NCBI GenBank assembly: GCA_016271365.2
Contig: CM057451.1
Span: 365,635,501 to 365,699,500, forward strand
DNA from: Neoceratodus forsteri
Lineage: Eukaryota > Chordata > Ceratodontiformes > Ceratodontidae
Reading direction: 5' to 3'
DNA length: 64,000 bases
The first letter of the stretch is position 1. The number at the start of each line of letters is the position of its first letter. Positions 1 through 9,057 of this stretch are shown piece after piece. The notes below the pieces were generated by a model, which was given only the letters and a program-made list of their open reading frames with translations, had not been told where the DNA came from and ran no database searches. The translations under genes and the position numbers were made by a program.

Positions 1-1000
1 AAAAATGGCAGGAGATAGAGGCATCGGTGTGGACCCCTGCACCGCAGCCATGTGAGGGGGATAAAAACCTGAGCGAAGAGTTGATGGCACCAAAGAAGGC
101 GCCACGCGACTAGGAAGACCCAACCGCCTCACCCATCCTTCCGAAACTGAACGGTCCGTAGGCCCCAGTGTCAGACTAACCGGCTCAGGCAACTGGACCA
201 ACCTCTGAGCCCACTGCTCCATAAGAGCAGCCCACTGGTGAAACTGCTCATCGGAAGCTCCTCCAAAGGGCGGGGAGGAGCTCTGGTGTCAAAGAGGTTG
301 GCCACCAGAGACAGAAACCGGCGACTCTGGCAGAGGTGGAGACCGGCGCCTGGCCCTAATAACTGACCATCTATGCGCAGACGTACCAGAGGGCGACCTC
401 GAGTGATGCCGTTTCTTCTTCAACCTATGTGTCAAAGAAGAACTAGAGGCTGAACGGTGCAGAGAATGGGACCATTTCCTTTATGCTTCGGGGAATGCCC
501 ATCTCCTTGAGCATTGGACCGTCCGTTGTTAGATCCCCCCTACGGGGAGGGCGGCGGACTGGACCCGGCCCGGCTGACTGAACAGCTTTCATACGAAGTC
601 TCCTTACAGTCACCTTACCCACTCATGGTCGACTCAGTCAATGGAGGGCTGAAGACTTCTCTTGCACAATTGTTAAAATCAGTAATATAATTGGTACTGA
701 TTTGAAATAATCTACAAAACAATAAACTGAACTATTGCTGCTAGTGAAGTTTAACTCCCAGTGGGCGAGCGACGTCATCCCTGAAGCGCACTCGACGGCG
801 GGAAAAAAGGAACTGAGGTGGTTGGAGGGTTGATGCCAAGATAGTCATTCCTGCATGAGCCGGGGCTCGCGGTGCTGCTCCTCATGGCTCCATCTCATGC
901 GCCGGCCCTCCTGAAAAAGTTTGCTCCCACTGGGTCCTAATGCCTCCAGCGAACTCCCATTAGTGTGAATGAGTGGTGGAGACTTTATGTCCAGGAAGAT
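1..1000 (-). mobile_element. 5' end of a DIRS-like element (family D), continuing left of the window
   Basis: This stretch aligns by eye along its whole length with 63000-63961, the 5' end of DIRS element D, in the same orientation. Both begin just past the gag region and both finish with the block containing GTGTGAATGAGTGGTGGAGA followed by a GGAAGAT terminus (here 991-1000). It therefore holds the 5' untranslated region and 5' inverted terminal repeat of a minus-strand element whose coding part lies outside the window. No open gag frame is visible here. Bases 1001-1079 downstream hold a 15-nt A run (1017-1031) and otherwise nothing recognisable. Confidence 0.75.
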
Positions 1001-1122
1001 CAGAAAGAAATGAAATAAAAAAAAAAAAAAACTGACAAGGGGAAGGTGGGAGGGAGAGCAGTACCTACTGCAAGAGCCTCTCTCAAAGATCTACTGTTAT
1101 GGTAAGTTCTTACGTAACTGCA

Positions 1123-2118
1123 CTATCTTACTTCGAGCGGGATCTTGAAGTAGGTAATTACCATCAGAAATGAGTCCCAAGCAGTCAAAGTCTGACAAGT
1201 CTGAAACATGGGAGGCAGGAAAAGGTCTGCAGTAGGCAGTGATCTAAAATAGAAGTCCCTGAAGTATGGTGAGACCAAAGACAGTCCTACGCCTAGAAGC
1301 AATGTCCAAACTGTAATGTTTAGTGAATGTGCAGACAGAGCTCCAAGTGGCTGCCACACAGATATCAGTGGCAGAGACATTTCTGAAACAAGCGGTAGAT
1401 GCAGCAATGCCTCTGGCTGAATGTCCTTTAACTTAACCCGGAAGTGGATTGTTATACTTCTGATACAATAGAATGTAGTTTGCCAACCATTTGGACAAAC
1501 ACTGTTTAGAAACAGCAGCATCCTCTTTTTTGGGCACAAAAGAAATGAACTGATCCGTTTTGCGGACTGACTTAGTCCGGTTAGTGTAGTAATGCAAAAT
1601 TTTATGTACATCTAAGGTATGTAGAATTGCTTCCCCCCGATTAGAATGTTCAGGGTACACTGGTAAGGGTATGGTTTAATTCAACGTGAACTAAGAAACC
1701 ACCTTTGATAAGAACTTAGGATTTGTACGCAGAGCCACCCGGTCTCTGTGAAAAATCAAATAAGGCTCCTTACACATCAGAGCCTGAAGCTTGGAAATCC
1801 TTCGAGCAGATGTGATAGCAACTAAAAAGAGTGTCTTCCACAAAAGGTAACACGTGTCGCAACTCACAGCCAGTTCAAAGGGAGGCAGAGTGAGTTTCTC
1901 AAGAACTCAGATCCCGGGGGGCAGGGCTCTAATGGAGGATCCCTTTCAGGAAGGTTTTGGATACCTTGAACTGTGCGAACGTTTTGCTGTCCAGCAGAGT
2001 GTGGTGGGCAGAAATGGCAGACAATTGGACCTTCAGAGTAGAGTAACTTAGCCCAAGGTCGGATAGAAGCAGCATGTACTTCAGGACCTGTGGTACAGGG
2101 CATTAGAAAGGGCCCCAA
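1123..2118 (-). pseudogene. Tyrosine recombinase fragment of DIRS element H
   Basis: Minus-strand translation shows a degraded DIRS-type tyrosine recombinase. Around 1460-1640 there is an LHTLDV...HYYTNRTK stretch matching the HSLDVKRALSYYIERTK segment of the better copies. Another frame near 1270-1410 keeps the C-terminal KHYSLDI segment, which would carry the nucleophilic tyrosine. At least two frame changes and several stops separate the pieces, so no protein can be made. In intact relatives the enzyme joins the circular DNA intermediate to the target. The N-terminal SAM-like part is poorly preserved. Confidence 0.6.
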
Positions 2119-2119
2119 C

Positions 2120-2600
2120 CCTTAGACATGGCCCAGATGGAAAACCTCTTTCATTTCACAGCATAGGGATATCTTTTGGACAGCTTTCTAGCCACCACCA
2201 GTACCTGAGCCACTCTGGAGGAGACTCCGAAACGCAAAGTAGCTATGTCAGCAGGTGCCACGTATGAAAGTGAAGGGACTTGAGGTCTGGATGGACCAGG
2301 TTGCCCAGTTCCTAAGTCAGAAGATCCTGGCAGATGGGCAGGGGAACTGGAGGTTCCTCCGTCAACTGCTAAAGCAGGGAGAACCAAATCTGGCGAGGCC
2401 ATTAAGGTGCGATCAGGATCATATGTGCCACCCTCCGCCTGCAGTTTCAGCAGTACTCTCTGCAACAGTGGAAAGGGAGGGAAGGCATATAAGAACCTCC
2501 CTGTCCAACAAAGAGACAGCGCATTTCGCCAGAAAGCACCATGTCCTGGAACGAGTGAGCAGAAACTGGGTAGTTATGCGTTGGATGGGAATACGAACAG
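2120..2600 (-). pseudogene. RNase H C-terminal/connection region of DIRS element H
   Basis: Minus-strand translation includes QRVLLKLQAEG followed by a decayed equivalent of the ILIAPDWPRQ segment seen in the other DIRS copies. Upstream lies a remnant of the DLDLFASPLNAKLP-type segment, most like element D. Further on, VSSRVAQVLVVARKLSKR matches the start of the recombinase domain. The fragment is frameshifted. The junction with the gag region of a different family lies close to 2600, which is the evidence for a chimeric element. Confidence 0.55.
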
Positions 2601-2604
2601 ATCG

Positions 2605-3990
2605 AGGTCTGGCCAGTCCAGTATCTCCGTAAGGGGATACTTGGCCCGTTTTTGAACGGGTTCGAGCTGCATCCCAGTAGACTCTGAGATGAGTCAAAGC
2701 ATACCCAAAAACGAGGATGGGCTCTTGTCCACTGACTAGCCCCCTGCAGACTCCAGGTCAATCAGCCTGGAGAACAGGGAGGAGTCGTCGTCAGACTCCA
2801 AGGAGTCTGTGAACAGCTGCCGAGCGCCTGAGCCACCCTCCACCTGCCGAGGTCGATCGGGAGTAAGGGTGACCAACAACCAATGGGGCAAGCCCTGACC
2901 CGACCGAGAATCCTTGGTCGGGGCCCCAGTCTTCGGTTGTGGAGGCGGACATTCCACCTCAATGGGTGGAGCAGCCGGTTTCAGCCAAACAACCGGCGCC
3001 GGGGGCGGCTCCTCGACTACCACGAGGGATTGTTTCGGCCGCTCCAGTGACAGCCACTTAATGGTCGGAGAAGGCGATGGAGTCAGCTTGTTACTGGTCA
3101 GTAAAAGTTGCTGCCACATCAAGTCCTCGTAGCACAGACGCAGCTTGCGCTGCAGCCTATCCTCCGAAGAGGACGAGCGGCAATGCCGCTTTCCATGGTG
3201 CCGCGACTGAGACCGCCAACATCGGCGGGACCGGCTGGACCTGGAAGAGGACTGAAACCTTCAGGGATTCAGAGGGTGGGTCAGAGAAGGAACGGGGAAA
3301 CCCGCCCATCCTTCGGTGCAGGGAACTTAACCGGGGACTTCGGCACAGGAGGCACAGGCAAGTCCTCGGTAACCACCGGGGGAACTGGTGAAGAAGGGTT
3401 GTTGGCTTCTCCAGTCGACAAACTGTCCAACAGGTTGAGAAAAATCTCGACCTCGTCGACAGATGTCTCGGCTGGCTGACCTGACGGGAACACTGTGAAG
3501 CCAGCGGCCGCAGCCACAACCTTGGCCAAAGTTGAGAGTCGACGGTCCGGTGATGGGGATCTCTCCCGCTCCCACGAATGTCAACGGTGGGACTTACCTT
3601 TAGAGTCCTACTTTCTGGACCGACTGGAATGTCCCGATGGCCTTTCTCCCTTAGTGGAGGGACTGACAAAGCTCCTTAAAAGAAGCCGTGCAGGAGGAGC
3701 CCAAGGAGAGCGGGATAAATGCCGCGGCTGAGGAGGAAGAAGCAGCAGCCTGGGCCACCTCCTCCTCGAGGGCGATCATCTGCTCCAACTGCTCTGCAGA
3801 GCCCGCTGACGCACGTGGAGTGCGGATCAGTCCGGGACATCTGCCCACAAGGGCACCGATGGAAGCTGGGAGTCGATTTGTCCATCGCAGTCGCGAGGGA
3901 AAACGAAGACCTTAGTCTTATAAATTTTAAAATTAGTTTCGGGAAATAATCCGAAGAGTGTGGATCCAGGCCTAAAACGCAGAGCGCTAA
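2605..3990 (-). pseudogene. Gag-like region of DIRS element H (family B)
   Basis: The region aligns by eye with 45620-47058 of element B on the same strand. The N-terminal end has a start-like ATG in the AMDK context near 3890, followed by HRCPCGQMSRTDPHSTC, the first half of the zinc-binding cluster. The second half is removed by a deletion of roughly 110-150 bp relative to B at about 3800-3830. The rest is rich in Ser, Pro and acidic residues, and is broken into several frames. It cannot encode a working structural protein. Confidence 0.6.
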
Positions 3991-4165
3991 GGAGGGAACC
4001 TGAGCTTCCAAGCGGTAAGGAAGATCTGGAGTCATGGGGCGAAGCCGAGGGTTTTACCACCCGAGTGGGTGGGAGGAGCCAGCTTGAAGACCTTCCAGCA
4101 AGATTTAAAGTGGCAAGGAACCTGCCACAAAGTGTGGACTGAACAACATATCCACGTCCCTAGAA

Positions 4166-4357
4166 AAAGGAAGTAAGGTGGTTGGAGGGTCGACACCAGA
4201 TAGCCTATGCGGCGCAAGCCGAGCTTGTGGTGCCACTTCCTCGTGGCCCTACCTGGCGCCAGCGCTCCTGAAGAATTTTGGCTCCACTGGGTCCTACACC
4301 TCTGGCATAGTTCCCATCAGTGTGAATGAGTGGTGGAGACTTTATGTACAGGAAGAT
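4166..4357 (-). repeat. Solo terminal repeat of DIRS family D
   Basis: This block aligns with the 5' terminal repeat of element D (about 63757-63961) and with 800-1000. It shares a GGTTGGAGGGTCGACACC-like start, the TGTGAATGAGTGGTGGAGAC block and the GGAAGAT end. It abuts the right end of element H directly and no coding sequence follows. It is probably a leftover terminal repeat rather than a full insertion. Confidence 0.6.
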
Positions 4358-4529
4358 CTAGAAAACAGCGTTGAACTGAGATGATTAATACTGATGGTGC
4401 AGTTGAAAATCTGCTCCAGTTTCTCCTACAGTGCATACTTGACAGCAGGGACACATTATCTACTGGATGGCTCACGTGCATGACGTCAGTACATCAGCCT
4501 CGATGTTGGTCCCTTCCCTAAGCTGTAAA

Positions 4530-4616
4530 AGACTTTTTTTCCCTACAGGGTCCTGATGCCTCTGGCTTAGATCCATTAGTGTGAATGAATGGTGAAGATC
4601 AATTCCAGAAAGATCT
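4530..4616 (-). repeat. Second, shorter solo terminal repeat of DIRS family D
   Basis: A diverged copy of the same terminal block: GGGTCCTGATGCCTCTGG, then GTGTGAATGAATGG, ending at AGATC. Together with 800-1000 and 4166-4357 it makes three family-D ends within 4.6 kb, all in the same orientation. Confidence 0.45.
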
Positions 4617-4619
4617 AGA

Positions 4620-5470
4620 GGTTACCTTTAGTGTCTCTCCCTAGTCACTTAGGCCTCTCCCTGACCCTGGGGGCAATACCTCAGCACGCCTCACATGCAC
4701 GCAGCGACAGCCCTACAGAGGAAGCAAGCTCCCTGGCCCACTGCACGGGACTGCTGTGGAGGCAGAACCGTACTGCCATCCTCTCCCTGACTGTAAATGC
4801 TGCCACGCAGCAGTGTTACCTCAGCCCCACCAGCCTGACCCAGCTTCCATGTTCACTCCAGAACCAAGGCTGCCGGCGCTGGAATGCAACATGCTGCCTG
4901 CTGGGCCAACACGCTGCTTCATTTCTAGCTGTTATATTGTACAGGAGGGTTTCCACTGTTCAACTAGAATGAGAGTCACCTCGCAGAATGATTCCTTTCT
5001 AGTAACTCATTTGTAATCTGTGGTAAAAGGGACCCTCTCAACCTCTTTAGGGCATAAAAAGCCATTTATTTTGCCTGGCTTGTGGTGGGAATGGTGCATT
5101 ACACTACAATGCTGGAGTTCCAGCAGGCCAACTCTGATTCCTAGTGGAGCCCAGGGACAGCTGTGGAGCAATGCTCTTTGACATGGGGGGGGGGGTAGGG
5201 TTCCTGTGACATGGGGTGGGAAGCTCCTGTGACTCATTTGGAGTGAACTTGGATGTCACAAGTATTGTCAGCGGGTGAAGCCATAGTGGCAGCAGAGGAT
5301 GGGCTTCATTATGGGTTAGCGGAGGGGGTACTCTGGAAGGGCATGTGTAGAATGTGATAGCTTGTCCCCCCAACTGGCACAACACTACTGTTGTCGTGGG
5401 ATGTTTTTCTCTCTAATGTGCTAATCAGTTTAAGGTAACACAAGCAGTCATCTCAGTCCATAAAGTTCCA
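4620..5470. other. No recognisable gene or repeat
   Basis: I see no coding sequence, RNA gene or repeat family I can name here. It contains a G-rich run around 5183-5200 and several short frames without recognisable motifs. It may be unique intergenic or intronic DNA beside the candidate exon. Confidence 0.4.
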
Positions 5471-5478
5471 GTCCTTAC

Positions 5479-5573
5479 CTGCCTTGGAATTCGATTTCAG
5501 TTCCACACTTTCCTGATCATCCATGGCATTCAAGATTTTATATTTACTTTTCCTTTTGGGTTTTCCTTTCCGC
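5479..5573 (-). CDS. Candidate internal exon of a host gene (95 nt)
   Basis: On the minus strand a long pyrimidine tract ending CTGCTTTGTTTCAG (upstream of 5573) is followed by 95 nt open in one frame. The frame reads RKGKPKRKSKYKILNAM then DDQESVELKSNSKA, and ends at a strong donor, GCAG/GTAAGG, with the intron starting at 5478. The exon would enter in phase 2 and leave in phase 1. The basic first half, followed by an acidic/serine-rich half, resembles a cytoplasmic juxtamembrane or nuclear-localisation segment, but I do not recognise the gene. It lies outside the identifiable repeats. Two good splice signals around an open frame could still arise by chance. Confidence 0.5.
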
Positions 5574-5659
5574 CTGAAACAAAGCAGAAGATAGAAGAGA
5601 CACCATGTTGGAAATGGACACATCTGATCACTTAATTTCAGCTTTGAGAATTTCAGGCG

Positions 5660-6610
5660 CTCATAGAGACATAGAATTTGATGGCAGATAAGGACCGCTT
5701 GGCCCACCCAGTCTGCCCATTTCCCTACCTGATGGATAAGCTGCAGATTCTAGTTAATCAACAGCTTACTTCCTCCTGCCCTCCCACTAGAATTGCCTTA
5801 TACCTGTCCCATGCATTCTTGAATTCTCCCACTGTTCCTGATTCCACAACCTCCTCAGGAAGGCTGTTCTATGCAACCACAACTGTCTCTGTGAAAAAAG
5901 ACTTTCTAACATTACCTCTGAGCCGTCCCCCCTCTATCTTCAAATTGTGCCCCCTTGTTCTTGCACATCTATTCTTCTGAAAGATACTACTCTCTTGTAC
6001 CTTGTTAATTCCCTTGAGATACTTGAAAGTTTCTATCATGTCCCCTCTGTCCCTCCTTTCCTCAAGGGTATACATATGAAGCTGCTTTGCTCTCTCCTCG
6101 TATGTCTTCTGGTGCAGACCTTGCACCATTTGGGTTGCCCTTCTCTGAACAGCCTCCACTCTGTCTATGTCTCTGCGGAGATGGGGTCTCCAGAATTGCA
6201 CGCAGCACTCCAGATGGGGTCTCACTAACTGTCTGTAGAGAGGGATAACAACTTCCTGTTTTCTACTGTTAATGCCTCTCCCTATGCATCCCAGTATCCC
6301 CCCAGCCCTCCTTACTGCCTTCTCACATTGCTTGCCCACTTTTAGGTCATCTGATATAATTACTCATAGGTCTCTTTCAATTTTTTTTGTTATTAACTCA
6401 CCCCCCATTGTGTACTCTTCCCCAGGGTTTTTGTTTCCCAGATGCATTACATCTGAGCTGCCACGTATTTGACCACTCCTCCAGCCTTGCCAAGTCCCTT
6501 TTCATTCTTTCCACCCCACTTTGTGTATCAACGCTGTTGCAGATCTTTGTGTCATCTGCAAAGAGACATACCTTTCCTTCCAGGAGCTCATATCCTGCAT
6601 CCAGTTGGCA
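5660..6610 (-). pseudogene. CR1-type LINE, 3' part (reverse transcriptase C-terminal half and tail)
   Basis: Minus-strand translation starts near 6610 and soon reaches the FADDTK catalytic box of a non-LTR reverse transcriptase (about 6540-6560). The CR1-type C-terminal domain follows: GKQCEKAVRRAGGILGCI, then VIPLYRQLVRPHLE and VEAVQRRATQ. It ends with the FFTE and LPEE blocks and the family tail, which reads GACATAGAATTTGATGGCAG on the plus strand near 5664. Stops and frameshifts precede and follow the longest open stretch (5869-6339). It is 5'-truncated, like most CR1 copies. The same family recurs at 19755, 38056 and, on the plus strand, 40690. Confidence 0.85.
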
Positions 6611-6884
6611 GCTAGTGTGGTGGCATTAAGTGGAACATACATCACACAGTGGAGTAAAGACCCACACATCAGTACTACGGATCATATTTTTATTCCACAA
6701 AGTGTAAAGGCAAGCAGATGAAAACCATATTAACGTTTTGTTGTCCAAACACTGACCACTTCATCAGCATGTGAATGCCTAATACAATATATAGCTTAAA
6801 TATGTTAGCAATGATGTAGTATTATAACCTTTAACAATTCAGATCTTTCTCGGGCGTATCTTAGTCATCAAGTGCCACTGTAGG

Positions 6885-7025
6885 AACTTTACCATCAGTG
6901 AATGTGAATCCACACGGAGGATTTTCAGCAGTATAACTAGGGCTGTCCATACCATCGATGTCAGCCGATGTCACCAACCCTATATAGGCGTAGGTAAGCC
7001 CGCTCCCATCTCAGTTCTTTCTCAC
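6885..7025 (+). repeat. 5' inverted terminal repeat of DIRS element C
   Basis: The reverse complement matches 14995-15150 over most of its length. The best shared part is the TCAGCCGATGTCACCAACCC segment. The repeat runs up to GCTCCCATCTCAGTTC just before the gag leader. Confidence 0.7.
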
Positions 7026-7156
7026 CATCAACTTGCAAGCACAGTCTCCTCAAAAGAGCCATCTCAGTGTTCGCACCTTTTTTGGCCTATGGCATTTGTT
7101 CTTTTCCAATGCTCTCAAATCTATTTTAGAGATTTATTTTCTTCTTTTTCTTTTAT

Positions 7157-8801
7157 GTCGCGAGTTAAACTGTCTGCATCTCTCTTCCATCGCTGCGGCT
7201 GTGGAAAGGAGACTGCCTCCAATGATGAACGCTCGGTGTGCGTCTGCTATCTTGGGCCTGACCATGATGCCTCGGAGTGTGAACTCTGCCAACAATTCAA
7301 CCAAACCACCCTGAGGCAGGGAAGAAAGGCTCTAAAAACCTTCATGGAACAACAGGTAGCCAGCTCCGAACCGGGGTCCTCCGGGGCACCAACCACCCAG
7401 TCACCCTCTGGGTCCAAGAGCTCCAAGGCCTCCCAGGTCAAAGACATGTCCTTGGGAAAAGTCACAAAAGACCGGATCACGACCGCTCCCCGGCGGTCAT
7501 CCCATTCCCATCAGCCTCTCCTTCTTTGGGGCTCTCATCGTGGCTGCGGCCCTGTGAAGAGACCTACTGTCCAGGTCCTGGTTCACTCAGACCTATACAG
7601 CTGTGCCGCCCGACTCTCATAGCTGAGTGCGCCGGACCTTCAGGTCGTTGGTCTCACCCATCGATGACGAGCTCATCGATAACTACCCCTTCAGGGTCTG
7701 CTCCTTCTCCCCTGAAAGATGCGGCCCATCGGGCATGAAGACTGGTTCGTCAGCCTCGGTGCCGTTGACTCCTCCTCCTCCTCCGGCAATGACAGACCTG
7801 AATGAGGTTCCCATTCGTTTTATCAATGTTATAACGCAACAGTTTGCTGCCTTTGCCAGGCCTTCATTGCCAGCGTCGCTGCCTTCATTGTCAAGCCTGA
7901 TCTGTTGGCCCTGGGAGCCTGCCCAAGGGCCATCAACAGTGCAGCCGATGCCAGACCCAGAAGAAGAGGTCAACGTCGAGGAGGAGTACCATCCTGACCT
8001 CATACTCCAATAGGAGTTTGAGGAGGAAGATGACTAGTACCATACTTCTGATGTCTACTGCCTCTTCAGTCAGTTAAGAATCTGTCAAGCACACCCCCAG
8101 GTGTCCACCAGTAGATGCTTCTTTCTTTAGCATTATGAAGCGACTGTCTTCCACCATGGGGTTTCAGACAGAGGAGGAGGATGCCACTAGAAGCAATCTA
8201 GCAGGCTATCTTAAGATTCCAGAATCTCCACTAAAATTATTCCTCCCATGCTTCTAGCTCTCAAGAATGCTATCACGGCTGCCTGGCACAGGCCTAACAT
8301 GGTATCATCAATGCCCTGTAGAGCCAAAAAACTAGACAATACTCCTCAGGGCATTCCTTACCTTGCTGTTCAGGGTGACACTAACTCAGTGGTCATTAAG
8401 ACAGCACATGACAGGTCTAAGGCATCTAAGCACCTTAGTTCCCTGCCCCTGGACAAAGAGTCCCGCAAGATTGATCTTTGGGCCAAAAGGGGGTATGCTT
8501 ACTCTACCCTAGGTCTGAGGATTGCCAACTACCTGTCTCACATGGTGAACTTCCAGAACACCAACTCAAGGAAGGGCAAAGCTGCTGCCCAAGCCCTTCC
8601 TGATAGTGTCCAGAAGCAGGAGCTGCTCCAATACTTTCAAATGGCTGAGGATGTTGGTACACATCTCCTTAGAGCTATTTACGATTTGTCAGACATGGCT
8701 GCCAGAGTGGCTGCCACTGGCATATGCCTCCGTAAGCACTCTTGGCTCGGGTATCTGAGTTTGCAGCTGATGTGCAAAACAAGGTGCTTAATGCTCTTTT
8801 T
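7157..8801 (+). pseudogene. Gag-like gene of DIRS element C, first part
   Basis: The likely start is the ATG at 7157 (MSRVKLSASLFHRCGCG). The zinc-binding cluster follows at once: RCGCGKE, then CVCYLGPDHDASECELCQQF, the same Cys-Cys/Cys-Cys/His/Cys-Cys spacing as in elements B, E and F. A Ser/Pro-rich linker follows, and after at least two frameshifts (near 7620 and 8010) an acidic stretch and the conserved domain at 8248-8760. That domain contains LPLDKESRKIDLWAKR and LGLRIANYLSH, matching DKDSRKIDAVAKKQY and LGLRQANYMAY in element F. The protein probably packages element RNA. The frame is cut at 8801 by the L1 and resumes at 14577. Confidence 0.75.
8787..8801. repeat. Target-site duplication, left copy, of the L1 insertion
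   Basis: CTTAATGCTCTTTTT occurs here and again at 14562-14576, exactly flanking the L1. Removing the L1 and one copy lets the gag frame of element C run through (NKVLNALF then NGTKLFSQDV). Confidence 0.9.
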
Positions 8802-9057
8802 TTTTTTTTGCCATTAACTTTTTATTGAGGAAAGAAAATATAAACAGAGGCGATACTCCACATAAACAACAAGTCACAAGACTCATAATACAATAAAAAT
8901 TTGGTAAATATAAGTATAATAAAATAAGTGAGCACTCCCAAGTTAGGTCGCTTCTCCCAACCCCCACCCTATGGGACCTCTCACACCCACCCCCATACTT
9001 TAAAATCCAAAAACAATAGCAGACAGTGCATATATAAATAAGAAAGCTAATGAAATA

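Larger units (their letters stand above)
1080..4165 (-). mobile_element. Chimeric, internally deleted DIRS-like element (H)
   Basis: Read on the minus strand, this has a gag region (about 3990-2605), then the C-terminal part of RNase H (about 2600-2120), then a tyrosine recombinase (about 2118-1123). The whole reverse transcriptase is missing. The 5' end (4050-4165) matches the terminal repeat of element B and stops at a GAA (4163-4165), as B does. The 3' half resembles other families: its RNase H tail is closest to element D, and its 3' block at 1082-1120 resembles the 3' end of element C. This looks like a recombinant of two families. The outer 3' terminal repeat expected left of 1080 is absent. 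Confidence 0.65.

Noticed and set aside
5183..5200. G run as a possible quadruplex regulator
   Set aside because: A single homopolymer-like run without the spaced G tracts that would support a specific structure.
7683..8003. Minus-strand frame opposite gag of element C
   Set aside because: The plus strand carries the zinc cluster and conserved gag domain. The minus frame is a shadow.
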